Positions 54,089 to 63,051 of a stretch of DNA of 64,000 nt are shown here, piece after piece. Positions within the stretch are counted from its first letter, which is position 1, and every line of letters starts with the position of its first letter. The notes beneath the pieces are model-generated. The model saw nothing but the letters and a program-made list of their open reading frames with translations. It did not search any database and had not been told where the DNA came from. The translations under genes and the position numbers were made by a program. This stretch comes from Candidatus Epulonipiscium sp. GTDB taxonomy: Bacteria; Bacillota; Clostridia; Lachnospirales; Defluviitaleaceae. Where the stretch lies: NCBI GenBank assembly GCA_012519205.1, contig JAAYQR010000012.1, positions 1 to 64,000 on the forward strand. The letters run 5' to 3'.

Positions 54089-55852
54089 TTACTTTTTCTT
54101 TTCTGGAACCCCATTATAAACAAACCCTTTTTTACTTTCTACAGTTATTAAGGTCCCACTTCTTATTAGAGCCACAGCATTATCAGCCCCGATAATCACA
54201 GGTATATCTAGAGCTCTTCCGACAATGGCAGCATGAGAATCTTCTCCCTCTTCCCCATCTTCTACGATAATAGCAGAGGCTTTTTTCATATAAGGTAGAA
54301 ACTCATTATTAGTTTTATGAGTTACTAGGATATTCCCTTTTTTAAAATACTTTTCAGCTTCTTCTATTACCTTAATCACACTGGCGGTCCCCGAAACAGT
54401 TTTTCGTCCTATACCTATTCCCTTAACTAATACATTTCCCACAATATGGACTTTTAAAATATTGGTTGTTCCTGATATTCCAACAGGAACCCCCGCAGTG
54501 ATTACAATCAAATCCCCTGATTTAGCCAATCCGATTTCTACTGACTTTTCAACTGCTTGGCTAAAAATCTCGTCCGTTGTTGGTTTTAACTCTGTCATAA
54601 CTGGTACACAGCCCCAAACCAAACTCAATTGTCTCCAGGTTTGTTCATCCGTGGTGCAACCCAGTACTGGAGAAGAAGGTCTGAATTTTGATACCAATCT
54701 TGCTGTTCCCCCAGATTTTGTTACCGTTACAATGCAAGCGGCATTTAAATCCGCAGCAGTTGTACAGGTAGCATGGCTTATGGCATTGGTTATATTTGTT
54801 TGGATTGATCTGTGGTATTCATTCATATTTTTAATATAATCTATAGAGCTTTCTGTCCTTTTTGCTATAGTTGCCATCATCATTACACTTTCTATAGGAT
54901 AAGAGCCCTTTGCAGTTTCTCCAGATAGCATAATAGCATCTGTACCGTCAAAAATAGCATTGGCAACGTCATTAGCCTCTGCCCTTGTAGGTCTTGGGTT
55001 CCTAACCATGGAATCTAGCATTTGGGTGGCAGTTATTACTGGTTTTCCAATCTTATTGGCTTTTTTAATAAGCATTTTTTGAACTAAAGGCACTTCTTCC
55101 GTTGCAATTTCTACTCCTAGATCTCCTCTAGCCACCATTATCCCATCGGCTACTTCTAGGATTTCATCTATATTATTTACGCCATCTCTATTTTCTATCT
55201 TCGCAATAATTGCAATGCTATTTCCACCATTTTCTTCTAGTATCTTTCTAATTTTTATTACATCATTAGCGGAACGGATAAATGAAGCCGCTATATAGTC
55301 AAAGCCCATTTTTATACCAAACTTAATATCTTCTGTATCTTTTTCAGTTAGGGAAGGTAGATTTACATATACATCCGGGATATTGACTCCTTTCTTAGAG
55401 CTAATGGGCCCCCCATTTATTACTTCACATTCCACTTCTGTATCAGTCAAGTTTTTAACCCTAAGTTCTATAAGTCCATCGTCTAAAAGAACTCTACTGC
55501 CCCGCCTTAAATCGAAGGGTAGGTTTTTATAAGTAACACTAACCCTATTTTCGTCTCCTTCTATCTCTTCACTAGTTAGGGTAAAGGATTTTCCTTGTTG
55601 TAAAAAAACCTGTTCCTTGGCAAAGTTTTTAATGCGAATTTCAGGGCCTTTAGTATCTAAGACCAAAGGTATGGGGACATTTAATTCTTCCCTAGCTACA
55701 ATAAGATTTTTAATGGTTTCCCCATGGGATTCATAGGTACCATGGGAAAAATTGATTCTTGCTGCGTTCATCCCATTAGTAATTAATTTCTTTATGGTTT
55801 CCACATCACTAGAGGATGGTCCTAAAGTGCATACAATTTTAGTTTTTCTCAT
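54089..55852 (-). CDS. pyk: Pyruvate kinase with C-terminal PEP-utilising domain
   Basis: The 587-residue enzyme makes pyruvate and ATP from PEP in the last step of glycolysis. The catalytic barrel (KIVCTLGPSSSD, ARGDLGVEI, ATQMLDSMVRNPRPTRAE) is followed by an extra PEP-utilising-type swivel domain (about residues 475-587, with IIVEDGEEGEDSHAAIVGRALDIP), as in Bacillus. The ATG at 55852 has TAGGAG upstream. It lies 10 nt after pfkA; the two form one operon. Confidence 0.95.
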   Translation of the reverse strand: MRKTKIVCTLGPSSSDVETIKKLITNGMNAARINFSHGTYESHGETIKNLIVAREELNVPIPLVLDTKGPEIRIKNFAKEQVFLQQGKSFTLTSEEIEGDENRVSVTYKNLPFDLRRGSRVLLDDGLIELRVKNLTDTEVECEVINGGPISSKKGVNIPDVYVNLPSLTEKDTEDIKFGIKMGFDYIAASFIRSANDVIKIRKILEENGGNSIAIIAKIENRDGVNNIDEILEVADGIMVARGDLGVEIATEEVPLVQKMLIKKANKIGKPVITATQMLDSMVRNPRPTRAEANDVANAIFDGTDAIMLSGETAKGSYPIESVMMMATIAKRTESSIDYIKNMNEYHRSIQTNITNAISHATCTTAADLNAACIVTVTKSGGTARLVSKFRPSSPVLGCTTDEQTWRQLSLVWGCVPVMTELKPTTDEIFSQAVEKSVEIGLAKSGDLIVITAGVPVGISGTTNILKVHIVGNVLVKGIGIGRKTVSGTASVIKVIEEAEKYFKKGNILVTHKTNNEFLPYMKKASAIIVEDGEEGEDSHAAIVGRALDIPVIIGADNAVALIRSGTLITVESKKGFVYNGVPEKKK

Positions 55853-55862
55853 TATATTACTC

Positions 55863-56837
55863 CTATATCGAAAGAATTTTGGATACTTCGTACATTCTTT
55901 CATCTATTGTTTTTTTCATTTTTAATGCCTCGTTGATATCATAGTCTGTATATTTTCCTTCTCGGTAAGCTACGACACGGTTGGTTTTTCCTTCACAAAG
56001 AAGATCCACCGCCATAGCTCCCATCATGGAGGCATGGAGCCTATCAAGGGCAGATGGACTTCCCCCTCTTTGAAGATGACCTAGTATACTAGCCCTGGTT
56101 TCTATTCCTGTAACCTCTTCTATTTTGCTAGCGAGTTGCTCGGAACCTCCAACCCCTTCTGCTGAAATAATCAAATAATGTTTTTTACCTTTTTGTTTAC
56201 TTTCTAGAATTTCTCTTATTATGTCTTCATCAGATGATCTTTCCTTTTCGGGAACCAAAACCATTTCCGCTCCATTGCTTATTGCACTCCAAAGGGCGAT
56301 GTATCCTGCATTTCTTCCCATAACTTCTACAATACTACATCTTTCGTGAGATGTTGAAGTATCCCTTATTTTATTGATAGCCTCCATAGCCGTATTTACG
56401 GCGGTATCAAAACCTATTGTGTAATCGGTGCATGCAACATCAAGGTCAATTGTGCCAGGAACTCCTATTGTATTGATACCTAAACTAGCTAACTTCTCTG
56501 CTCCCTCAAAAGAGCCATCCCCACCTATAACAACAAGACCTTCTATGCCAAATACCTTACACATATTGGCTCCTCGTTTTTGTCCTTCTAACTTAACAAA
56601 CTCGGGACATCTTGCAGTTTGAAGAATAGTGCCTCCTCTTTGAATGGTATCGGATACACTCTTTGTATTCATTTCAAAAATATCTCCATGAATAAGACCA
56701 TTGTATCCTTTTCTTACACCCATTACTTTAAGTCCCCTTGCAATAGCTGTACGCACAACAGAGCGAATAGCTGCATTCATTCCTGGAGCGTCCCCACCAC
56801 TTGTTAGTACACCGATAGTTTTTATCTTCTTGCTCAT
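55863..56837 (-). CDS. pfkA: 6-phosphofructokinase, ATP-dependent
   Basis: The 324-residue enzyme phosphorylates fructose-6-P. ATP-site segments TSGGDAPGMNAAIR and VIGGDGSFEGA and the catalytic GTIDLDVACTDYTIGFDTA region are present, and GGDGS marks an ATP rather than a pyrophosphate type. Length and order (pfkA-pyk) are typical of Firmicutes. GGAGGG precedes the ATG. Confidence 0.96.
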   Translation of the reverse strand: MSKKIKTIGVLTSGGDAPGMNAAIRSVVRTAIARGLKVMGVRKGYNGLIHGDIFEMNTKSVSDTIQRGGTILQTARCPEFVKLEGQKRGANMCKVFGIEGLVVIGGDGSFEGAEKLASLGINTIGVPGTIDLDVACTDYTIGFDTAVNTAMEAINKIRDTSTSHERCSIVEVMGRNAGYIALWSAISNGAEMVLVPEKERSSDEDIIREILESKQKGKKHYLIISAEGVGGSEQLASKIEEVTGIETRASILGHLQRGGSPSALDRLHASMMGAMAVDLLCEGKTNRVVAYREGKYTDYDINEALKMKKTIDERMYEVSKILSI

Positions 56838-57002
56838 TTTATTCCCTCCGTTATTGTCTTTGTTTATCTTATACTTAGTTTATCCCTATTCTCTAATGTG
56901 TATATTATTATGCTTTTAAAATTTTTATCGAAAATCTATATACATTGTAATAAATTTAGATTTTTATTTCAATAAGAATCTAATTTTTGTTTTGCTTCGG
57001 GC

Positions 57003-60000
57003 TTATTTCTCCGTAATAACTACATTTTCTTCCCCTAGTATATGTTTTAATTTATAAATTAAATCCTCCTTAGGGGAAATCCATAGACTTTTAGCAGCTC
57101 TCATGGTTTTATTTAGGGCTTCAATGTGTATTATAACCGGTACATCGCCCCTGCAATTTAGTAAAATTGGCTTAATCTCATCTATTATCTCCATATTTCC
57201 TTTAGATACAGGAATTTTTAAATATAGCTTAGTTTTTTTTATCTCTTTTTGTTCTTTCATCTCTCCAAAAGGGATTATTTCTTCACATATTAGTTTTGCA
57301 TCCTCATCTTCCCTTATGGCAACTCTCCCTTTAGTATATATAATTTCATCTTCTTGTAGGTACTTAGAATACCTTTCATATATCTTAGGAAACACTATAA
57401 TCTCCACTGCCCCCTGTAAATCCTCTAAAGTTACGAATGCCATGACCTGATTGCTTCTAGTTGATTTAATGCTTTTATCGGCAATCATCCCCCCTATAAT
57501 GACCCTTTGTCCATCGACTATAGAAGGTAGTTCTTCCTCCCTTTTAATAAAATCAAAACTTGAGGCGCTAGTATTATTTTTCAACTCCTGAGCATACTCA
57601 TCTAAGGGATGCCCACTCAAATACATACCTAATACTTCCTTTTCCATGGCTAAAAATATTTTCATGGGATATTCGTCCATACTTGGAAGAGTATCTTCTT
57701 TGGTGACTCCCTCTTGCCCAAAGTCAAATAAATTAATCTGACCTTCGATTGTTTTTTTCCTTTGATTATTAATATTATCTGAAACCTGTTTATAAACTGA
57801 AATATATTGGCTTCTTTTTCCCCCCAAGGAATCAAGGGCCCCCGCCTTAATAAGGCTTTCCATACTTCTTTTATTTAAATCCCCGCTATCCATTCTTTCA
57901 AAAAAATCTACTAGGCTTATAAAGCTACCATTTTTCTTCCTTTCTTTTACAATAGCTTCTACCATAGACTTTCCTACATTTTTTATTGCTGCAAGTCCAT
58001 ATCTTATTTTACCGCAGGATACAGAAAACGAAGGCAACCCTTCATTGATATCAGGGGAAATCAAATCAATCCCCATCTTCTTGCAAGCATAAATGTATTC
58101 TTTAATCTTATCGGTATTATCCATTACAGAGGTCATAAGTGCTGCCATAAATTCTACAGGGTAATGGGCTTTTAGCCATGCAGTCTGGTAGGCCACTACA
58201 GCATAGGCAGCAGCATGGGATTTATTGAAAGCATATTTTGCAAAATCCGTCATTTCATCAAATATTTTTTCTGCAATCTGTATGGGAATTCCCTTATTAA
58301 CACATCCAGGAACTTCTTTACCATTGCCATGGACAAAATTTCTTCTTTCTTCTGCCATAACATCGGCTTTTTTCTTTGACATGGCCCTTCGGACCAAATC
58401 ACTCCGTCCTAGGCTATATCCTGCCAAATCCCTTACAATCTGCATAACCTGTTCTTGATAAACTATGCAACCGTAGGTTGTGCTTAAAATCGGCTCAAGG
58501 GCAAGGGTTGAATATTCTATAGCCTCTTTATTTTTTTTACCTTTAATATATTTAGGGATAAAATCCATGGGACCCGGACGATAAAGGGAAATCCCTGCAA
58601 TGATATCTTCAAGGTCTCTCGGCTGAAGTTCTTTCATAAAGTTTTTCATTCCTGTACTTTCTAGCTGAAAAACTCCTTCTGTTTTGGCTGCGGATATTAA
58701 AGCATAAACTTCTTTATCATTAAAATCTATTTTATCTATATCTATTCTTGTTCCATAATTAGATTCTATTTGCTCTAGGGCGCTGCGGATAACCGTTAAT
58801 GTCCTAAGTCCTAAAAAGTCCATTTTAAGAAGCCCTAACTCCTCTAGGGTTGTCATAGTAAATTGGGTTGTAATTACCCCCTCATTAGCATTAAGAGGAA
58901 CATATTCCACTACTGGTTCTTTTGATATAACTACCCCAGCTGCATGGGTTGATGAATGTCTTGGAAGGCCTTCTAGTCTTCTTGACATATCTATAAGATA
59001 GCGGATTCTTTCATCACTTTCATACAATTGTCTTAATTCATTATTAATTTCCAAAGCCCTATCGATTGTTATACCTAATTCTGTTGGAATCATTTTAGCT
59101 ATCTTGTCGACTTCTGCATAGGGCATATTTATAGCCCGTCCGACATCCCGAATAACTGCCCTTGCTGACATGGTTCCAAAGGTAATAATCTGGGCTACTC
59201 TATCTTCCCCATATTTTCCTATAACATAATCTATAACTTCTTGCCTTCTCTCATAACAAAAATCAATATCTATATCAGGCATACTAACTCTTTCAGGGTT
59301 TAAAAATCTTTCAAAGAGTAGCTGGTATTCTATGGGGTCAATGTTGGTAATAGAAAGGCAGTATGCTACTATACTTCCTGCTGCCGAACCTCTTCCAGGA
59401 CCTACCATAATACCATTGTCCTTAGCATATTTTATGAAATCCCATACTATTAGAAAATAGTCCACATATCCCATTTGCTCTATGGTCATTAATTCATATT
59501 CAAGTCTTTTCTTAAGTTCATTATTATGATTAGGATACCTCAGGTTAAAACCTTCTTGACATAGCTTTCTTAAGTATTCATTAGGGGTATATCCCTTGGG
59601 AACATCGTATTGGGGTAATTTTAATTCATGAAAGGTAAACTCCACATTACATCTTTGGGAAATTTTATAGGTATTTTCTATTGCTTCTTTAGCATAGGGA
59701 AACCTTTCCAGCATTTCATTGGAAGATTTTAAATAAAACTCTCCCCCCGGATAAATCATTCTATCCTCATCTTCCATAGTCTTTGCTGTTTGAATACAAA
59801 GTAGTATTTCATGGGCCTTATTATCCTCTTTATAGGTATAATGAACATCATTAGTGGCCACTAAAGGAATACCCGTATCTTTACTCATGCGAAATAGATT
59901 CTGATTGACTTCTCCCTGTTCCCTCATCCCATGATCTTGAAGTTCAAGATAAAAGTTACCCTTACCTAATATTTCTTCATAGCTAAGGGCAATCTCTACT

Positions 60001-60482
60001 GCCTTCTCATAGGAGACTTCCCTTATAGTTTTGGCAACTGGCCCCGCAAGGCAAGCACTAAGCCCTATTAAGCCATCGGAATGCTTTTCTAAAAGTTCCA
60101 AATCAATTCTCGGTTTATGATAAAATCCTTCTATAAAACCATGGGAGACCAACTTAACTAAGTTTTTATAGCCTTTCATGTTTTCTGCCAAAAGAACAAG
60201 GTGAAAATAATTTGCATCTTGTTTTTCCTTATCAAAACGGCTCCTTGGAGCTACGTACACTTCACAACCTATAATAGGCTTTATCCCTTGTTTTTTTGCT
60301 TCTTTATAGAAGTCTATAACGCCATACATAGTTCCATGATCCGTTATGGCTATACTATCCATTCCCAATTCCTTAGTTCTTGTAATTAACTCATTAATCT
60401 TGCAAGAACCATCCAAAAGGCTATATTCTGTATGAACATGAAGATGGGTAAAGGAGATATTGTTTGATGTAGTTTTATCCAT
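57003..60482 (-). CDS. dnaE: DNA polymerase III subunit alpha (DnaE)
   Basis: The 1159-residue protein has an N-terminal PHP domain (FTHLHVHTEYSLLDGSCK), PGRGSAAGS and the catalytic PDIDIDF motif (about residue 404), followed by the finger domain and a C-terminal OB fold (IIGGMIADKSIKSTRSN). It replicates DNA, in Firmicutes alongside PolC. The ATG at 60482 was selected because AAGGA is 8 nt upstream; the ATG 9 nt earlier overlaps it. It precedes pfkA-pyk, a conserved order. Confidence 0.96.
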   Translation of the reverse strand: MDKTTSNNISFTHLHVHTEYSLLDGSCKINELITRTKELGMDSIAITDHGTMYGVIDFYKEAKKQGIKPIIGCEVYVAPRSRFDKEKQDANYFHLVLLAENMKGYKNLVKLVSHGFIEGFYHKPRIDLELLEKHSDGLIGLSACLAGPVAKTIREVSYEKAVEIALSYEEILGKGNFYLELQDHGMREQGEVNQNLFRMSKDTGIPLVATNDVHYTYKEDNKAHEILLCIQTAKTMEDEDRMIYPGGEFYLKSSNEMLERFPYAKEAIENTYKISQRCNVEFTFHELKLPQYDVPKGYTPNEYLRKLCQEGFNLRYPNHNNELKKRLEYELMTIEQMGYVDYFLIVWDFIKYAKDNGIMVGPGRGSAAGSIVAYCLSITNIDPIEYQLLFERFLNPERVSMPDIDIDFCYERRQEVIDYVIGKYGEDRVAQIITFGTMSARAVIRDVGRAINMPYAEVDKIAKMIPTELGITIDRALEINNELRQLYESDERIRYLIDMSRRLEGLPRHSSTHAAGVVISKEPVVEYVPLNANEGVITTQFTMTTLEELGLLKMDFLGLRTLTVIRSALEQIESNYGTRIDIDKIDFNDKEVYALISAAKTEGVFQLESTGMKNFMKELQPRDLEDIIAGISLYRPGPMDFIPKYIKGKKNKEAIEYSTLALEPILSTTYGCIVYQEQVMQIVRDLAGYSLGRSDLVRRAMSKKKADVMAEERRNFVHGNGKEVPGCVNKGIPIQIAEKIFDEMTDFAKYAFNKSHAAAYAVVAYQTAWLKAHYPVEFMAALMTSVMDNTDKIKEYIYACKKMGIDLISPDINEGLPSFSVSCGKIRYGLAAIKNVGKSMVEAIVKERKKNGSFISLVDFFERMDSGDLNKRSMESLIKAGALDSLGGKRSQYISVYKQVSDNINNQRKKTIEGQINLFDFGQEGVTKEDTLPSMDEYPMKIFLAMEKEVLGMYLSGHPLDEYAQELKNNTSASSFDFIKREEELPSIVDGQRVIIGGMIADKSIKSTRSNQVMAFVTLEDLQGAVEIIVFPKIYERYSKYLQEDEIIYTKGRVAIREDEDAKLICEEIIPFGEMKEQKEIKKTKLYLKIPVSKGNMEIIDEIKPILLNCRGDVPVIIHIEALNKTMRAAKSLWISPKEDLIYKLKHILGEENVVITEK

Positions 60483-60560
60483 ATAATGCATCCTTCCGTA
60501 AACTCATACAATATCCCTATTATATCATACTCACACAGGTTTACCTAGCTGGCCAAAATA

Positions 60561-60596
60561 AAAAATATCCCTATTATTATGCTAAGGGATATTTTT
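60561..60596. terminator. Terminator upstream of dnaE, downstream of the 90-residue gene
   Basis: AAAAATATCCCT (60561-60572) and AGGGATATTTTT (60585-60596) form a 12-bp stem with a 12-nt loop and run into T/A. In the minus direction it ends the 90-residue gene. Confidence 0.65.
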
Positions 60597-60648
60597 ATTT
60601 ATATTTTTAAAAATAAATGAGTTTTATCCTATAAAGATATCTTCCCCA

Positions 60649-60921
60649 TTAGTATAATCCTTCCTTTTTGGGTAAGAAAAATATTTTTTTTACAGCTTCA
60701 ATATTTGCATTGATAAAAATATCGGGATAACCTGATGCTCTTAATTCGTTTACATATTTTTCAATCACCGTTTCTTCTACTTCCTCTAATTCAATGTCAT
60801 GATTATCTAGATATTCTGCAAAATGATGCATACCGGATATATATCTTATCCTATTCTCCATAGATGTCTCGTAAGTGCTAAAGGTATTGACAATTTCTTT
60901 ATCCACAATCTCTAAATCCAT
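60649..60921 (-). CDS. 90-residue protein resembling a tyrosine-recombinase SAM-like N-domain
   Basis: The product is helical throughout (NRIRYISGMHHFAEYLDNHDIELEEVEETVIEKYVNELRASGY). The pattern resembles the core-binding (SAM-like) N-terminal domain of XerC/D-type recombinases, but no catalytic domain follows in any frame. It could be a remnant or an independent small protein. AGGAGG lies near the ATG. It stands alone, ended by a hairpin, upstream of dnaE on the same strand. Confidence 0.6.
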   Translation of the reverse strand: MDLEIVDKEIVNTFSTYETSMENRIRYISGMHHFAEYLDNHDIELEEVEETVIEKYVNELRASGYPDIFINANIEAVKKIFFLPKKEGLY

Positions 60922-61004
60922 AACAGGCCTCCTTTTTTATTTATCAGTATCTCCTTTTATAATAAATTTATTAAGGTAATTCTATTATAACACTTCTTCA
61001 AGAA

Positions 61005-61042
61005 ATTTCCATATAAAATACAGGTATCTTTTATACCTGTAT
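61005..61042 (-). terminator. Hairpin downstream of hemolysin III gene
   Basis: ATACAGGTAT (61018-61027) and ATACCTGTAT (61033-61042) form a 10-bp stem with a CTTTT loop. In the minus direction a TTTATATGG tail follows. It is about 80 nt after the stop codon. Confidence 0.55.
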
Positions 61043-61122
61043 TCCATGAGTTTAAAATATAAAATTTATCAAAGATAAGTAATCCTAAATATCCTAAATA
61101 TCTAATGTTTCAAGGCGATTTT

Positions 61123-61773
61123 CTATAAATATAATATATAATGAAGCATAAACCAAAAGTGACACATGCTTCCTCCTAGTACGAACAAATGGAATATTTC
61201 ATGAAAACCTAATAATTCAAAATTAATTTTTGGCCTTTTAGTCCCATAAATTATTCCACCGACAGTATATAATACTCCACCTGCTACCAGCCATCCAAGT
61301 CCCTTAGGTGAAATAGCATTTACTAAAGGCACAAAGGCTACCACTACAAGCCAACCCATTACTATATAAATTAAGGTAGATAATCCTCTTGGGGCGTTGA
61401 ACCAAAATATTTTAAATAATATTCCCATTATTGCAATTGCCCAAATACTTGCAAAGAGGCTCCAACCCCAAATTCCTCTTAATGCGATTAGACATACGGG
61501 TGTATAAGTTCCAGTTATTAAAATATAAATCATCATATGATCTATTTTTTGGAGAATTTCTATTTTCTTTTCTGATAAATTGAGGGCATGATATAAGGTA
61601 CTAGCTGTATATAGTAGGATTAAACTGACCCCAAATACACTAAATGTTGCTATATGCCATGGTGTACCTCTTACTACAGCATAATAAAGTAAAAATACTA
61701 ATCCTATTATTGAAAGGATATCCCCAATTAAGTGGGTTAAAGCATTTATTGGCTCTCTCATTTTTGCAAACAT
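61123..61773 (-). CDS. Hemolysin III family (YqfA/PAQR-like) membrane protein
   Basis: The 216-residue protein has about seven helices and the PAQR-family histidine/acidic motifs (PINALTHLIGDILSIIG at the start, STLYHALN, and HEIFHLFVLGGSMCHF at the end), thought to bind zinc. Despite the name, hemolysis is not a proven function; a hydrolase role is suspected. It probably works alone. AAGGAGTG precedes the ATG. Confidence 0.9.
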   Translation of the reverse strand: MFAKMREPINALTHLIGDILSIIGLVFLLYYAVVRGTPWHIATFSVFGVSLILLYTASTLYHALNLSEKKIEILQKIDHMMIYILITGTYTPVCLIALRGIWGWSLFASIWAIAIMGILFKIFWFNAPRGLSTLIYIVMGWLVVVAFVPLVNAISPKGLGWLVAGGVLYTVGGIIYGTKRPKINFELLGFHEIFHLFVLGGSMCHFWFMLHYILYL

Positions 61774-61941
61774 AAAATCACTCCTTATGTAGTATTGTTT
61801 ACTACTTATAGTATATACATATATAATAATACATATTCATCATAATTGCAATACATTATATCTACACTTTAATATCTAGGGTTGACTTAAATTATATAAA
61901 TACCTACATTCACTTTGTCAATGCAGGTGTTTATATTTTGC

Positions 61942-61969
61942 TTGTTATGATACGTATATATGGTATAAT
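61942..61969 (+). promoter_or_regulatory. Promoter of the DUF1836 gene
   Basis: TTGTTA (61942-61947) and TATAAT (61964-61969) are spaced by 16 nt, with a start about 50 nt before the ATG. Confidence 0.55.
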
Positions 61970-62023
61970 GGTATTAGCTCATTTTAATTAAATTACCATA
62001 TGCATTGAATAGGAGAGATATAA

Positions 62024-62611
62024 ATGGATTTAAATAAGGATATTCTAAATGATTTTATTAAGGATTTTAGTTCTTTAGAAGGAATACCCCTATCGGATAT
62101 ACCTAATATTGATTTATATATGGATCAGGTCACTACCTTCTTTGATGATAAATTAAGCCCTTGGAAGTTAGATGATGAGGATAAAATCCTCACAAAAACC
62201 ATGATTAACAATTACGCCAAAGCCGATATACTTTTTCCTCCTATTAAAAAGAAGTATTCTAAGGAACATATGGTTTTGCTTATATTAATTTATCACCTAA
62301 AACAGATTCTTTCCCTTAGTGATATACATACTTTATTATTTCCTATAATTCAAAAAAACATGTCTAAAGACTCCTTTGATTTATACTCCCTATATGAACA
62401 GTTTTTAGATATTCAAAAAGATGAATTGGAAAATCTTGAAGGAAACTTCTTTAAAAAAGTAGATGCACTTTTTGAGGGATTAGAAACCCAAGAAGATGCA
62501 GATTATCCTTTACTGCTTCTTACTGTTATGAATCTAGTAATAAGTTCTAGTATCCAAAAAAACCTTGCAGAAAAATTAATTTATAAATTTAAAAAAACAT
62601 TCATTAAGTAA
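62024..62611 (+). CDS. DUF1836 protein, probable HTH-type regulator
   Basis: The 195-residue protein matches DUF1836, a Firmicute family with a MerR-like helix-turn-helix N-terminus (TKTMINNYAKADILFPPIKKKYSKEHMVLLILIYHLKQILSL is the most conserved part). Members are presumed DNA-binding regulators, unproven. AGGAGAG precedes the ATG. It has its own promoter, and the hairpin at 62684-62723 may end it. Confidence 0.85.
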   Translation: MDLNKDILNDFIKDFSSLEGIPLSDIPNIDLYMDQVTTFFDDKLSPWKLDDEDKILTKTMINNYAKADILFPPIKKKYSKEHMVLLILIYHLKQILSLSDIHTLLFPIIQKNMSKDSFDLYSLYEQFLDIQKDELENLEGNFFKKVDALFEGLETQEDADYPLLLLTVMNLVISSSIQKNLAEKLIYKFKKTFIK

Positions 62612-62683
62612 AAAGGATAGTAGTTACGAATACCGAATATGGAAATGTGGGCTGACAGGCACCTTTTTAAGGTAATAAAAAAA

Positions 62684-62723
62684 GCAAAGCACTCTACAAA
62701 AACTTTCAAGGTAGGTGCTTTGC
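62684..62723. terminator. Terminator after Crh-like gene (whiA-crh operon)
   Basis: GCAAAGCAC and GTGCTTTGC-type arms, extended by CTAC/GTAG with one bulge, enclose an AT-rich loop. In the minus direction a T7 run follows directly, so it mainly ends the whiA-crh transcript. Confidence 0.75.
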
Positions 62724-62727
62724 TCTT

Positions 62728-62988
62728 TTATTCTTTATGTGAGGTTAAAAATTCCATTAATTTGTTTATGGCCTCTTCTTCATCATTTCCTTCTGCCCTA
62801 ATGGCTAACTCTTGTCCTTCTAGGGCTCCTAGAGACATCATGCCCATTATACTTTTTGCGTTAACTTGTTTGTCCTCCATTAAAACATAAATATTGCTTT
62901 TATATTGACTGGCAATTTGAACAAATAATGCTGCCGGCCTTGCTTCTAAACCTGTTTCAATCTTAACAACAACTTGTTTTTCAATCAT
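62728..62988 (-). CDS. crh: HPr-like protein with Glu at position 15 (Crh-like)
   Basis: The 86-residue protein has the HPr fold and motif TGLEARPAAL at residues 12-21. Position 15 is Glu rather than the phosphoacceptor His, so it cannot carry phosphate from EI to PTS enzymes; Ser46 (AKSIMGMM) is kept, so HPr-kinase regulation may remain. This is the Crh pattern (Crh has Gln15), and the whiA-crh order is the same as in Bacillus. It should act in catabolite control or another non-PTS role. The ATG at 62988 follows GGAGGAAG. Confidence 0.88.
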   Translation of the reverse strand: MIEKQVVVKIETGLEARPAALFVQIASQYKSNIYVLMEDKQVNAKSIMGMMSLGALEGQELAIRAEGNDEEEAINKLMEFLTSHKE

Positions 62989-63051
62989 TTTCTTCCTCCA
63001 TTTCGCCACCCTTTGGCATATTTAAGTGGTGAAAACAACTGTTTTTTGTTC

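Noticed and set aside
57103-57450. Plus-strand open frames antisense to dnaE
   Set aside because: They mirror coding sequence of dnaE and have no initiation signals.
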